64,000 nt of DNA, taken from the NCBI GenBank assembly GCA_950022295.1, contig OX465595.1, positions 432,754,270 to 432,818,269 of the forward strand, in the 5' to 3' direction. Under the pieces are notes generated by a model. The model worked only from the letters and a program-made list of their open reading frames with translations. It ran no database searches and was not told the origin of the DNA. The stretch comes from Bromus sterilis. Its lineage: Eukaryota > Streptophyta > Magnoliopsida > Poales > Poaceae. Below are positions 1 through 12,822 of this stretch, one piece after another (positions within the stretch are counted from its first letter, which is position 1; each line of letters begins with the position of its first letter). The translations under genes were made by a program, and so were the position numbers.

Positions 1-487
1 TATTAAAGGAGACTCAAGCGTCTAAGCTTTGGGATTCCCCCGTGCATCCCCTTCTCCATCAACAATCATCAGTTCGTCCTCCGTCTCACTATATTTTATC
101 ACTTCATGTGTTATGTGCTATGCTTGGAGCGTCTCGCTCTTAGGGTTCCCTTTTAATTTTCTGTAGCTTTGTTTGCTGTTCATAACAAGTTGGACCCCAA
201 CTTACTTTGTGTTGGAGAGAAAAATGCTCCACTCCAATCTAGAACACATCATAGGATTTTCATGTTGATCTTTTCTCTATTGTGTGTTCTTTATCTTTTC
301 GTAGCTTCTACCATGTTTAGGTTTAGTTTTAGTTTTTGTCTTTAGAAAGAGCCTTGGCTTTTGTTTAGTTTGTTGCTGCAACTCTCTTTAGTTTTCATGT
401 TTATCTTGTTAAGAGAGTTGGTTGTTGCACTGAGTTGTGTCTTGTCTTCAAAGTAGGTAATTGAGGTTGCTATTCAATTGTAGTAGT
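1..487 (+). mobile_element. Athila-A 3' untranslated segment (first piece)
   Basis: Non-coding DNA from the 3' part of an Athila-like Ty3/gypsy element. The first 43 bases closely match 43388-43433 in Athila-B, including the AAGCTTGGGGA-type module. The sequence is cut at 487 by Copia-A and resumes at 12823. No reading frame of interest was seen. The element continues to the left of the window. Confidence 0.7.
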
Positions 488-2253
488 TGTTGGATATATG
501 CTGTAGAGGCAAATAATATATGATTATTCCAATATATCTAAATAATTTCATGACCAGTTTCATACTATGTTGGAATTGTATCAGTGAAACAATGATACAG
601 GTGTGGTATAGAAACAACCAGAGTTCCTAGTCAGCCTCTCATGATGATTGGTTTATCGTCAACTGATGATTGTGGTTTCACGATCATGGAAAATCAAGTC
701 AATTGACGGTAAGGTCACCTCATTGAATGAATGACGTGATGAACATTACCCAATGCAAGCATTGCAACATGATCAAATCGTAAAAGTTCAGTGTTGTAAT
801 TACAGAACGTAGTAGCCTATTCCTTTGACCGTGATATCACGCATAATTGCTATCTTCTGAGGATGCTTTGAGTGCATTAACCGTCACACTGAAACATGGT
901 GACCATAAAGGTGTATCTTGGGCTATCCGATGGGATATGTTGAGGAGTGTTGATTCAAGAGAGGGATTTTTCAATCCATATAATGGAAAGATACTTCATG
1001 GCCAACTCGGTGAGATTGCATCCATAAAGCTGTGCAGCGTGTGACTAGGTCACAAGGATGAATATCACGGAACGAGTGAATAAGATTTGTCGGTAACAAG
1101 ATAGAACTAATGCATTGGATGCAGTTGATCGAGTCTTGGACTAATCTAGTATCGCATGACAAAGGGAATGGTATACAACGTGTACGGTTCAATCGGTTAC
1201 TTCCGGAATGCACAGGGGTCATTATGGGCATCCAGGTCCCGCTATTGATCATTGGTCGTAGCCTTTGTCTCGGTCATGACTGGAGTGTTCTCGGACCGTA
1301 GGGTAACACACTTAAGGGCTCGATGAATATCGGAGACCTTTTCGGAACTATCGAAGTTAGCGGAGAAGAGAGAAAGACGTACCAGAAAAGTTCCGTGTTG
1401 GTCCAAAGGACGTTCGGAGTGAGATGGAGTTCCAGATCATCGGGAGATGAAATAATATATATTATTTATTAACTAAGTGAATTAATAATTAATAATAATT
1501 TATTTCAGATTAAAAAGTGCAATGGGACTTATTTGTGAAAGAAGCCCATTATTGGAAGGAAAAAGGCAAAAAAAAAGAAAAAAGAGAAAAAGGAAAAGAA
1601 AAAAAGGGGGGGAGGCGCCATGGGCCTTGGGCCCAAGTGGTGGCGCCACCACCTCCTCCCCCCTGGCCGGCGCCCCCTCCCTAGCAAGGGACTTTAGTCC
1701 CACATTTCTAGGGGAGGGGGGTTGACTCCTCCCGTCTACCTATATATAGATGGACAGGGGTGCACTTCTTTTACACAGAACAATTTGCAGAGAATTCAAT
1801 ATTACTCCGAATTGAGATCGGTTTTCACCGGTCTTCTCCCCTCTCTCGTCTCTCTCAAGCTGGGGTCCCCTTGTCTGGAACCTGTGCTGGGATTGAGGCT
1901 TCTCTGCTATGCGGACGCCGTCGTGCTGCCGAAACTCCAGTTCCGGAAGGTCTACTTCCGCCACCTTCGCTGGATCGGAGAACGGAGGTCGTCATCGAGT
2001 CCGTAAGTGTGCGAGTACTAAGAGGTGCTGCACGTGCGGCACTACCACCCAACAGGGTGCTAACACAGTCAGCGGGCTGTGAAAGTTTTACGGTTTCATC
2101 AACCACGCTTGCGGGAACGTTTCCCACGCAACGGACTACACCCCGAGGTATGTTTCCGCAAGTCTTTCCGTTACGGCATTACAGCTAGATAGATCTTGGG
2201 TTAAGAGCGACGCTAGTTAGAAAAATTATTGTTTTCAATTGCAAGACCCAACA
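488..2253 (+). repeat. 5' LTR of Copia-A
   Basis: The LTR is 1766 bases, TG...CA, and matches the 3' LTR at 11051-12822. It contains a long A/G tract at about 1555-1612, a GC-rich block with GGCGCC motifs at about 1613-1685, and a TATA box at 1741. Short frames inside it are not conserved products. Confidence 0.93.
1741..1749 (+). promoter_or_regulatory. TATA box of the Copia-A 5' LTR
   Basis: TATATATAG lies about 1.25 kb into the LTR, after a GC-rich block. The same motif is kept in the 3' LTR at 12310. This is the expected place for the U3/R boundary, and transcription would start about 30 bases downstream. Confidence 0.7.
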
Positions 2254-2254
2254 G

Positions 2255-2267
2255 CGGTATCATGAGC
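2255..2267 (+). other. Primer binding site of Copia-A
   Basis: CGGTATCATGAGC starts one base after the 5' LTR. It resembles the complement of the initiator-methionine tRNA 3' end (TGGTATCAGAGC) with one extra base. Copia-B has the same variant. Confidence 0.75.
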
Positions 2268-3294
2268 TTGATCTATGCTTCGTATTGCTGTACGGTTAGA
2301 ACACATCGGGATGTGGGCGTTGATTCTATGATTGTTACCCTCTCATGTGTACTTGTTATATCTGTGGCATTGTTTGATGAAGCGGCCCTCGACCGACCTT
2401 ACGCGTACGCTTACGCGAGACTGGTTCCACGCTTGACATACGGCTTGTACCGTATAAAGTGTGTTTGGGGGGTGTCTATCTCTCTTACTTTAGCGGATAT
2501 GGCATTTGCAACGGAGGGCCCCGTACGGGGTGTAATAGAGACAATCTATAATCAGTTTTGTGGTTCAATGTTCATAGAAACGGTTGATCTATGAAAAGCC
2601 CTAGCAGCCACGTAAAACATGCAATATACAAAATAGAGGCGTCTAACTTTATATTGCAGAGGGGGCTATTGTTGTTTGCTTAATCTTGATGTAGTCATAG
2701 ATTTGCTATGTGTTACTAGAAAGTAGTAAACGTTCATCATGATGAAACAAACTTAAATGGAGACACTGTAGACTTAGTGCCACCATGATCATACATCTTA
2801 AAACTTGCTAGTATAGGATACACGACAGTAGCATAAAATAAGATGATCCCTTATAAAATGCCAAACATAAGTATTCTACCAAAGTGTGCACCACCTGGAA
2901 GGTTCTCTTTATGATAGGCAGGCCGTGATGATCGGGTGTCATACATACATTAGAGTTCGCATGAGGTTGGGCCTGGCAAGCCTAGCATATGTCGATATGG
3001 CCTTGCTAAGCAGCATATAACACTAAGGTCAATTTGACGAGCCTAGCATATGTAGATATGGCCTCGGAATACTAGAGATCGAAAGATCGAGCATGAGTCA
3101 CATATAGGATGTGATCGCACAAACTAGTTGTCTACCTTTGAAAATAATCCGTCGGCCGTTGTGATATTCGAGGACGGATAGTGAATCAGGATCATGTAAT
3201 TACTAAAACTTCTCAGGGATGATTGCTTTAGTGTGAGATCATCTATAATATGATTATTATGAACTCATTGTTATGAACTAGTCTTAATTGTTTT
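2268..3294 (+). other. Copia-A untranslated leader, no gene seen
   Basis: This AT-rich DNA between primer site and gag is interrupted at 3295 by solo Tekay LTR 1. It contains two related copies of a module with GCCTAGCATATGT (about 2978 and 3040). The frame at 2229-2594 crosses the LTR boundary and is unlikely to be coding. Confidence 0.6.
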
Positions 3295-6200
3295 TGTCAC
3301 AACCCCAAGTTAGGTATGTGCTAGGTTAAGCATAGGCCTTTGCATCATGATAAAAATTTAAAAAGAAATCAAAATGGGAGAGAGAACACCCCCAAATGAA
3401 TTTAACTCAAATGGCCAGATAAAAAGTTGCTCCAAAAATTCCTTTTGCATTTTTGAAAAGTCCCATAAATGAGTGGGATCACATATAAAGTGATGTGGTA
3501 GCAATCCCATGCTCATGGATTTTTCAAATATTCAAAACAGGAGCTTGGAATTAATTTAAAACCCTATTTGAATTAAAGTTCAAATAATTTGAATTTTAAA
3601 AATGTCCAAACTTTATAAGTGGCTAGCTATAAAAATTTGTGGCATTTAAAAAAATGCCTAGCTAATTATTTTAGCTTGGCCAACATATTATAGAAAAGAA
3701 AACAGAAGAGAAATAAGAAAAGGGAAAACTTACCTGGAAGCAACCCAACTAACCCCCCCCCCCCCCGCAGCCCAGCAGCCGGCCCAGCCCGCCAAGTCCC
3801 CTGTCGTCTACCCCAAGCAGCTCGCTGTCGAGCATGCCGGGGGCAGCGACTGCCACCGCGACGCCGACGACGTTCCACGCCTCCCCGAGCCTCCAAGACG
3901 TGCCACGGAGACGCCCAGGACACACTGCATCCACTCCCCCCCTCTCCTGTTCGTCTCCCCCTCGCCCCGCGTGAGTTCATCGACGCCTGAGGAGATCAGC
4001 AGCGCGGCCGCCATGGAAACTCGTGGCCGAAGCCCGAGCTAGTCCTCAAGAGCATGTCCTTCGTCTTCACCATCGTTGTCTACGCCGAGGAGCAGAAGGA
4101 ATCGAACAGGGGTGCTCTAGGATCGCCACCCCCTTCTTCGTCTTCACCTCCGGCCGCCGCACGTCGCCGTTCAATTCCGGCCGCCGTGAAGCCTCCCCGA
4201 GCGCGCCACTGACTCCGTTGAGTTCACGGTGAGCTTACGGTTCTCCCGAACTACTCCATCGTCCCCCTCCTCAACTCTAGCCGGATCCGCCATGAACGCA
4301 GGAGCACCTCGCCGCCGGGATGCTCGTCGTCGTGCAGCCTTGAACCCTAGAACCCCGAGGCCATGTCTAACTTGCTCCCTGTGCTCCTCTTCTTCGATTG
4401 CAACCACGAACGTTTCAAATGGCGCTTCACAGCTAGTTCCACCTCGGGCCAGTAGCTCCGCCGCCGCTAGGGCTCGTCGCCGACGACGATGCCGTGCCCC
4501 CCAGGCCTTGTTCTTGGTCCAGTTCGAAGCGCGACGCTCAGGGCTCCAAAATGGTGGTCTTGGCGCATCAAGAGGACCACGGGAACGCCGTAACAGAGGA
4601 CACCGCCGTCTCGGGTGGTCGTCGGAGACACGTCGCTGGCGAACTGACGTGTCCGGCGAGGTTAACAACCTTGGCCCCACCTGCAATGTCACTGACAAGT
4701 GGGACCAAGACCACTAACTAACCTTGGTTAGTTTAACTAACCGGGTTTAACCCCCACTGACAGAAGGGCCCCACTCGTCAGCTGCCCCCTGACGTCAGCA
4801 CTGCGCCAGGCTGACGCAGTAAAGGAATTAAATCGTTTTAATTAATTCAGAAAATTCCAGAAAATAGATTAAACTTTGAAATTCAATAACTTTTTAATCC
4901 TAACTCCAAATTGGAAAAATAATATGTCTAAAATTATCAAAAAAATACAAGGATTATGAATATGCAATTTGTTTTCATGTTTGACCATTTTAAAATGGGT
5001 GAACAGTAGCAAACATGCATATGGATCCTTTTCAAATTCAAATTTGGAGTGATTTTGCAATTGACTTTGCAACACACTTAATTTGAATGGTTTCACCCCC
5101 ACATCAGAAAAATTATCTCAACTATACCACATCACTTCATGATCAACCTTTTCAAATGAACTTTCATGCATTCAAATGCATTTGAAATTCATCGATAAAT
5201 CAAATGGAGTTTGAATTTGCATTTCAAATGCAATATACTCCTTTTAAATGGAATGCTCAACACATCAGTACCTTGAACATCACCATTACAATCTTATTCA
5301 TGTGATTGTGCATTGTACATTATGTTGATCCTATGATTGTCATGTCGCTGATAGAAGTGGAGCCGGAACCCGAGATCACCCCCTTCGTTGAAGACCCCTA
5401 ACCCGAACCTCGTCAGCAAGGCAAGCAAACCCCCATTGATCATGTCGATAAAATCCCACTTCCCTCTCATGTCTCGCTTATGCATTGTATAGGATGATTA
5501 CCATGCTACGTTTCTACCGCATAGATGAACCCATTCCTTTGCATGACCTATCATTTGTCACAGTAGTAGGCAAACCACAATCGTAGCAAATGTAGGAGTT
5601 GATTGATATCATGTGACCCCTGCAATTGTTACTGCTTATTGCATGCTTCGAGTGATACCATGATGATACTGTTATGTGAGTCGGGATGGTAGTGATCATG
5701 TTGGTGATGGTAGAAAAGTGTTGGTGAATCTACCCTAATACAAGGTGAACGATGAGAGGCTGTGTAGGAGTATACGGTGGGTTGTCTCGTTGAACACCTC
5801 CCTAAGTCCGAGTTCTTGTGTGGTGATCCAAGATGAAGAGTACAACCACACATTGGGCTCACTGACCCCTCTCAGCTTACTAACTCATCCCCTTCGATGT
5901 CCAGATGTCGCAGTAGTTCGGATTTCTGTAGGTATTGTGGCCTGGTAGCCAAGTGAGAGAACGGCTCATCCGAGACCGGCTTTCGCACCACGCACACATC
6001 GTTTGGGTCCACTTCGGTAAACCGGCCGGGTTCACGATAGTGGAAGACAACCCAGATAGGCGGCTTTCATGGACTAGATCGGCTATGAGGTAACAGTTGT
6101 GGTGGCATCCTCGCTGTCATCTCTTGAATGGTGACACGCAAAAGGCGGTAAATGATGACACGTGTGTGTAGCGGTACACCCCTGCAGGGTTAACAAAACT

Positions 6201-7359
6201 ATTCGAATAGCCGCGTCCGCGGTTATGGACTGCTTGGAAAGCTTAGCTTGATTATTAGACAACTTGAACTGGATACTTCTAAAATACACCAAGATAAGTG
6301 TGAGTGCTATGGCGTGCTTTCTCATGGGGGAGTCGAGGAAGGCACCATAGTGGTGTAATTGGTTGAAGAGATGTAGTGGACTCGTGTACGCTTCTTACCT
6401 CAAGTCTGGTACTCGTAGTTCAGGACTAGCCAAGTCAAAGCTGGCACTTCTGCAAGTGAAACCCCACCTCCCTTTACCTTGATACATGTGCATGAGTAGT
6501 ATAGCTCCTATGTAAGTCTTGCTGACTATGATTTTGTACTCACGTTTGCTTAATCTATGTTTTAGATGAACCCACCGACCCCGATTGTGGATTCTACCTG
6601 AATCTCGAAGAATGAAGACTCAGACCAAGACCAAGCTAGTGTAGTCCCAGTCAGACGACTGGTTCCCTTGTGGAGGGCTTGTTTTTAGATAAGGCTTCTC
6701 TAAGCCACTTGTTAAACTTGTCTGTACTCAGACCTACTTTGCTTCCGCTTGTCTGTTGTAATGTTGGATCACATGCTTGTGATCTCTGTGTGCACTCTGT
6801 AAGAGTTATTAATAAAGATGTATACATTGTAGAGAATTGCAATGATACATGCTGTTCATACTAGACATGTGTGCTACGTGTATGTTTATAACATGCATGT
6901 CTTAGTATGGGTTTTCGAGACCTTAGTTGTGATCTGGCTGGCGGTCTTTTATACACCAAGTGGCCCTTAGATGTGCGCACCTTGGGGCATCGCGATGCGA
7001 TTGCTCGAGACTCCGTCTCGTGCACACTTTGATGTATGATCGAGCCCGCCCTAGACCCCGACTAAGTGATCGGGCTGGAGTAAGTCTATGTAAGGGATAT
7101 AATACAATCGATAGTATGGTTGAGGCGACTTGTCTATGAGTATGGGAGTTCACCACCCATATCATTTAGACTTGTGTGCGGACGATGAGGACCCATCTCA
7201 GTGGATCATCCGGCCTGAATGGCATGCCCCTCACGTTCGATGCTTTCCGAGAACGTTCTGTGCTTGGCCTTGTCTTCTTAGACAAGTGGGTACGGTTCTC
7301 GGCTCTCCATATGATTGTGTTGTAGCGAGGCTTGCATACGCTAACCCCGGGTCCCGACA
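3295..7359 (+). mobile_element. Solo Tekay LTR 1
   Basis: A single LTR of 4065 bases, TGTCACAACCCC...GGGTCCCGACA, without an internal region. A perfect target duplication GTTTT flanks it (3290-3294 and 7360-7364). It is the product of recombination between the two LTRs of one insertion. It sits in the Copia-A leader 27 bases before the gag ATG. Inside are an AT-rich 5' part, a run of 14 C at 3753-3766, a GC-rich block at about 3740-4700, and the hairpin domain at 6180-7020. The open frames in the GC-rich block (for example 4171-4698 on the minus strand) are low-complexity Arg/Pro/Ala frames, not genes. Confidence 0.93.
6180..7020 (+). other. Hairpin-rich domain of Tekay LTR, copy 1
   Basis: Palindromes: CCCTGCAGGG 6180-6189, CTATTCGAATAG 6199-6210, CCGCGG 6217-6222. 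Hairpins: CTATGG/CCATAG 6307-6350; CCAGTC/GACTGG 6647-6662; CCCTT/GAGGG 6665-6677 (one G-T pair); GGCTT/AAGCC 6693-6706; GTCTG/CAGAC 6720-6733; GATCACA/TGTGATC 6767-6784. AATAAA at 6811, palindrome GCATCGCGATGC 6987-6998, hairpin CGAGAC/GTCTCG 7006-7020. The GAGTAC/GTACTC hairpin of the other copies has one mismatch here. Stem positions change in pairs between copies (see findings). Confidence 0.7.
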
Positions 7360-7386
7360 GTTTTCCTTTCAAATATTTTGTAGAAA

Positions 7387-8130
7387 ATGAATCCAAATGA
7401 ACATCGTGAATTTGTTTCTTTCATGGGTGGTGATAGACTTAAAGTAAATGGGTCAAACTTCGTTGATTGGTATCTACGCCTTAGGACTTCACTCAAGAGA
7501 GTAAACATCTTGTTCATAATAGAAAACCATGTGGGAGATCCTCCGGATAACAATGGAGATGAACAAGAAATGATGGATTACTATGTTCGTCGACAGAAAT
7601 ACTTTGTGGTGAAGAATGTTATGGAACACTCCATGTAAAATGAGTGGAGCAATCTGTTTAGGGAAACTAGTGCATATGACATGATAGACACGCTAAATTC
7701 ATTGTTTATACGTCAGTTCAGAGTGGCCAGATTTGAGTTAGAAAAACAGTTTCTTTCTACAAAGATGGAAGAGCACACCTGCCTGAGAGCCCACCTAGAC
7801 AAGATGCATAGGATGTATCTGAGCCTTGTGGAAGACTTTGACTATTGGACAACAAATGAATCTACCACAGAGGAGTTTGCGATAAACACGGTGCTACATT
7901 CGCTTCCACCGAGTTATCAAGATTATGTCCATGGTATGTCGGGAGAGGAGATAACATGCATCTCCAGGATTTCATGACATATCTTCTTGATGCAAAGGTT
8001 GAACCCATTGAAGGAGAAATTGTTGATGGAGAAGGTATATATTTGATATACTCGTTATAAATGTTTGTTCCCTTATACAACATTTGCAATTTAAGAAGTA
8101 TTTGATACTTGTTCTGTTTTATGAAAACAG
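7387..8130 (+). pseudogene. Copia-A gag, broken
   Basis: The ATG at 7387 opens a Gag-like frame with the copia UBN2-type pattern: NFVDWYLRLRTSLK near the start, then a helical region with FRVARFELEKQFL and LHSLPPSYQDYV. The frame is broken by an in-frame TAA at 7636-7638 and by a one-base shift near 7950. After the shift it continues as HLQDFMTYLLDAKVEP to a GT at 8035. No CCHC zinc knuckle is visible downstream. In an intact element this protein would form the virus-like particle. Only the first third is well kept. Solo Tekay LTR 1 lies 27 bases upstream and separates it from its own promoter. Confidence 0.8.
8035..8130 (+). other. Candidate intron at the end of copia gag
   Basis: A 96-base AT-rich stretch begins GTATAT directly after the last Gag-like codons and ends in a T-rich run and AAAACAG before GGCC. 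From memory, BARE elements make a spliced subgenomic RNA for Gag, and this has the right place and size. No transcript evidence is available here. Confidence 0.45.
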
Positions 8131-11050
8131 GGCCTGCCGTTGCATGGACGGGAAGAGGTGCGATCCAGGATTGATGGCAACCAAGACAATTGATGGCCAC
8201 CAAGATTTCACCAAGACATCTATCATATAATTATACTTAGAGTATTAGATAAATCTTTTGTAATCAATCGAATATGAACAATTAGTGGTATGTCTTGCAT
8301 CTCGCGCCACAAATTTATTCATGTTTTGAGACAAGTGAGTTGTTCCAGTTTGATGAATAAAGTGTGCTTATACTATGATTGCAATTGAGTTTATAATATG
8401 ATAGAAGCATTTATAAAACACCATAATTGTCAAGTGATATTCAATGTTTAATGATTAAGTTATTATGAATAACAATAAGGTCAAAAGTCATAACTATATT
8501 AAATGCATGAGATGAATTCATAAATGATGAAGTCATTAGATACTCGATCTATTAACTCATGAATTTATTATCAACCAAGATGACTAATGACGGAGTTCTA
8601 GCAAAGTAGAACTTGCGCCAAACATTGTACATAAATGATGTATTAACCAAGCGCATGAATAATCATTAAAGATGGCTCGCATGATTAATTGAACAAGGCA
8701 TTCAATTAAGATCATAAATCTGAGATTACGGAATCACAGTGAAGTTGGATATAAGAATACAAATCACCATGATGTAATCAAAGTGATGAGTATTATAGTT
8801 GGCATAAATGGGAGACTTGTGGAAATAATGCCACAAATTACGATGGAAGTTTAAAGTGCTCAAGCACCTGAACCATTCGTAGTCATACTAAAATGTAGTA
8901 TGGTCTAAATACATTCCCCTTACGCTAATGCTATTTTTAATGAACAAAGTTGTTATAATTTATTAAGTTCAAACACCCACTTCATGAAATAAGGAAACCA
9001 TTCTGAATTTAATGAAGCTGATGACTCCATATGATGATGGTGTTAGAAAGTTTCTAGAAGTTTTATATGATATAACTTTCTTTGTATTAGAGTTGTGAGC
9101 AATTGTAAAACACACCTTCTCAAATAGCAAAACTTGTATTGCTTAATTGGTTAATGAGAAGATGGTTCTCAATGGATAAGCCAATGGGAGAAAAGTGAAA
9201 TCTTTGACCAGGGTGATTGACCCTGCCTCCAGATAACAGAGTAACGCAACGGAAAACGTTCCGCTGAAATGACTCCATGATAAGAGGAAATATGCTATTG
9301 ATGATGATCATGGTATATTAGTTAAAGCCTTAGTTTAAAAATAAGAAGATTGTCATGAATACGTTCTGTACAGAACAATAATCATGAGTCTTCTTATTTG
9401 AAACAAAAGGGACACTGCTCATAAATTACGAAGGATTGATGGTTACCTAGGAAACAAGGAGAAATGAAATCATATTGAGTTGCATATGGGATGGCTCACA
9501 TCCTATGAAATAAAGTAGTTATTTCACATTCCGAATAACCAGGAAGTTATTAAGAATGATGCAACACATAAAGATTGATTTGGCACATAAAAGATATTAT
9601 GCCTAATTCAATAATGATTGACTACGGAAGTGTAGCAATGCTAAATCAATATGGGAATTTCATTCACAAACACTATACTGGGACCATAGCCTGAAGAAAA
9701 TTGCATCACATTCAAATTTGGAATTTGAAGAGAAGTAGTAAATGGCATAACGAAAGAATGTTTCGATAAGATGGACCATGGTACCTCAAGGCAGAAACTC
9801 TCAACCTTGATTTGATCAAGTGATTTTGAAGTAATCAAAATATTGAGATGGACTGCAATTTCATGAAACTGAGTGGGAGCTTTGGAGACTTCCTGAAAAC
9901 TTGGAATACAGAGAGCATTTTCTGAGTGGGAGCTTTCGGAGCAATATTATTATGTATGACATAATTAGAATAGAAACTTAATAAAAGCTTACTTACAAAT
10001 ATATGTCGGATATATTTGAGTGGGAGCACAATGTCAATTTCATATATATACGATGATATATGTGAAAACAATCTCATATATATACATTGATATACATGGA
10101 GATTAAGGCTAATAAGATGAAAGGATTACGATAATCTTATATGAATGAAATACAGATGTGACACACACTAAAATCTATAAGGATAGATTAGGACATATGT
10201 AATGAACATCAAAAGGATTGGAATGATATCCTAAACAAGAAAAGGTTCTTGTGGCTAGGAATTATATAAAGGATGTAAAACCTTAATATTACAAAATAAT
10301 GTTTTAATGGAAGAATAGGGATGCACTTTGTCTCAAGACATGTGATCCTATATGACCTTTGACATATGATTCTACCATAAAACGGAAGTTGTGAATCCAA
10401 TAACAGAATGACTCAAATGTTCTTAGAAGAAGAACATGTTCTGATGTGCTTGGTTGGCAAAACACAGAACCTGAGCAAAGTCCAAGCATTCAGTATCTGA
10501 AGAGAAACCGAGGACAATACTCTAAATGATAGAAAATATAATATACTTGAATGTAATACTGGATTACGATTGCAAGCCTTATTATGGGTCTATATGAATT
10601 AGAGATATCACCAAAAGGAATAGAAAGGAAATGTGAGCTATAATTTCACGAAGCAAAACTCTACAAAATATAAATATCTACTTAAGGAAGTAGAAGGTTG
10701 AATAAAGTTTAGCGTAAGAAGTTTAGACTTCTGGCTGAGTGTATTTTTCAGTATACATGACTATGGGAGTCCTAGGGACTAAAACCATTTTGTCATTAGA
10801 GAATACTGTAAAATAAGAAGTCTCACTCTCCCGCCAAACTTATAATTCAAGCATTATTAGATAATGAAGGGTATATCAAGCAAGTTGACCAATACCTTTT
10901 GCAAAGGAACATACGAATCTGAACGGGTACAGATCGTTGAAGAAACCTCTTCCATGAGAAAGCATGATCAATAAACACTTATATGATAAGATGATTATTA
11001 TCGATAAAATATGAAGCTAGATTATTTGCTATCTAGTGCAAGTTGGAGAC
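8131..11050 (+). pseudogene. Eroded pol-derived internal region of Copia-A
   Basis: About 2.9 kb of AT-rich DNA with no usable frame. Weak traces of pol remain. Around 10017-10060 a LSGS-like stretch is followed by a YDD-like stretch in the arrangement that precedes the copia reverse-transcriptase active site. Around 10475-10500 a stretch resembles the SKH-containing C-terminal end of RNase H. The AGTGGGAGC motif recurs at about 9866, 9926 and 10018, which may reflect internal duplication. No protein can be made from it. Confidence 0.5.
11038..11050 (+). other. Polypurine tract of Copia-A
   Basis: GCAAGTTGGAGAC directly abuts the 3' LTR. Copia-B has the same tract with one base changed (GCAAGTGGGAGAC, on its own strand). 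It primes plus-strand DNA synthesis. Confidence 0.7.
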
Positions 11051-12822
11051 TGTTGGATATATGCTCTAGAGGAAAATAATATATGATTATTCCAATATAT
11101 CTAAATAAGTTCATGACCAGTTTCATACTGTGCTGGAACTGTATTAGTGAAACAATGATACAGGTGTGGTATAGAAACAACCAGAGTTCCTAGTCATCCT
11201 CTCATGATGACTGGTTTATCGTCAACTGATGATTGTGGTTTCACGATCATGGACAATAAGTTCAATTGACGATAAGGTCACCTCATTGAATGAATGACGT
11301 GATGAACATTACCCAATGCAAGCATTGCAACATGACCAAATCGTAAAAGTTCAGTGTTGTAATTACAGAACGTAGTAGCCTGTTCCTTTGACCGTGAGAT
11401 CACGCATAATTGCTATCTTCTGAGGATGCTTTGAGTGCATTAACCGTCACACTGAAACATGGTGACCATAAAGGTGTATCTTGGGCTATCCGATGGGATA
11501 TGTTGAGGAGTGTTGATTCAAGAGCGGGATTTGTCAATCCATATAATGGAAAGATACTTCATGGCCAACTCGGTGAGATTGCATCCATAAAGCTGCGCAG
11601 CGTGTGACTAGGTCACAAGGATGAATATCACGGAACGAGTGAATAAGATTTGTCGGTAACAAGATAGAACTAATGCATTGGATGCAGTTGATCGAATCTT
11701 GGACTAATCTAGTATCGCATGACAAAGTGAATGGTATACAACGTGTACGGTTCAATCGGTTACTTCCGGAATGCACAGGGGTCATTATGGGCATCCAGGT
11801 CCCGCTATTGATCATTGGCCGTAGCCTTTGTCTCAGTCATGACTGGAGTGTTCTCGGACCGTAGGGTAACACACTTAAGGGCTCGATGAATATCGGAGAC
11901 CTTTTCGGAACTATCGGAGTTACCGGAGAAGAGAGAAAGACGTACCGGAAAAGTTCCGTGTTGGTCCGAAGGACGTTCGGAGTGAGCTGGAAGGAGTTCC
12001 AGATCATCGAGAGATGAAATAATATGTATTATTTATTAATTAAGTGAATTAATAATTAATAATAATTTATTTCAGATTAAAAAGTGCAATGGACCTTATT
12101 TGTGAAAGAAGCCCATTGGTGGAAGGAAAAAGGCAAAAAAAAAAGAAAAAAGAGAAAAAAGGAAAAGAAAAAAAGGAGGGGAGGCGCCATGGGCCTTGGG
12201 CCCAAGTGGTGGCGCCACCACCTCCTCTCCCATGGCCGGCGCCCCCTCCCTGGCAAGGGACTTTAGTCCCACATTCCTAGGGGAGGGGGGTTGACTCCTT
12301 CTGTCTGCCTATATATAGATGGGCAAGGGTGCACTTCTTTTACACAGAAAAATTCGCAGATAATTCAATATTACTCCGAAATGAGATCGGTTTTCACCGG
12401 TCTTCTCCCCTCTCTCGTCTCCCTCAAACCGGGGTCCCCTTGTCTGGAACCTGTGCTGGGATTGAGGCTTCTCTGCTACGCGGACGCCATCGTGCTGCCG
12501 AAACTCCGGTTCCGGAAGGTCTACTTCCGCCACCTTCGCTGGATCGGAGAACGGAGGTCGTCATCGAGTCCGTACGTGTGCGATTACTACGAGGTGCTGC
12601 ACGCGCGGCACTACCACCCAACAGGGTGCTAACACAGCCAGGGGGTTGTGAAAGGTTTACGGCTTCATCAACCACGTTTGCGGGAACGTATCCCGCGCAA
12701 CGGACTATACCCCGAGGTATGTTTCCGCAAGTCTTTCCGTTACGGCATTACAGCTAGATAGATCTTGGGTTAAGGGCGACGCTAGTTAGAAAAATTATTG
12801 TTTTCTGCTGCGAGACCCAACA
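11051..12822 (+). repeat. 3' LTR of Copia-A
   Basis: The LTR is 1772 bases and matches 488-2253 with scattered substitutions and small indels in the A-rich tract. It ends at CCAACA and is followed by the target duplication GTAGT at 12823-12827. Confidence 0.93.
12310..12318 (+). promoter_or_regulatory. TATA box of the Copia-A 3' LTR
   Basis: TATATATAG at the same LTR position as the one at 1741. Transcription from it would read into Athila-A DNA downstream. Confidence 0.65.

Larger units (their letters stand above)
488..12822 (+). mobile_element. Copia-A: complete but defective Ty1/copia LTR retrotransposon (BARE/Angela-like)
   Basis: A 12.3 kb element bounded by two LTRs of about 1.77 kb that begin TGTTGGATATATGC and end GACCCAACA. 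A perfect 5 bp target duplication GTAGT lies at 483-487 and 12823-12827. A primer binding site follows the 5' LTR and a purine-rich tract precedes the 3' LTR. Inside are a leader, solo Tekay LTR 1, a damaged gag and about 2.9 kb of eroded pol-derived DNA. By hand the LTRs differ at 14 positions in the first 235 bases but at only about 6 in the next 380, so the insertion is not recent. No integrase, reverse transcriptase or RNase H frame survives, so the copy cannot move on its own. The family name is inferred from LTR ends and gag style. Confidence 0.92.

Noticed and set aside
4171..4698. 175-codon minus-strand frame and its plus-strand partner in solo LTR 1
   Set aside because: Overlapping frames on both strands in the GC-rich LTR block, a composition effect.
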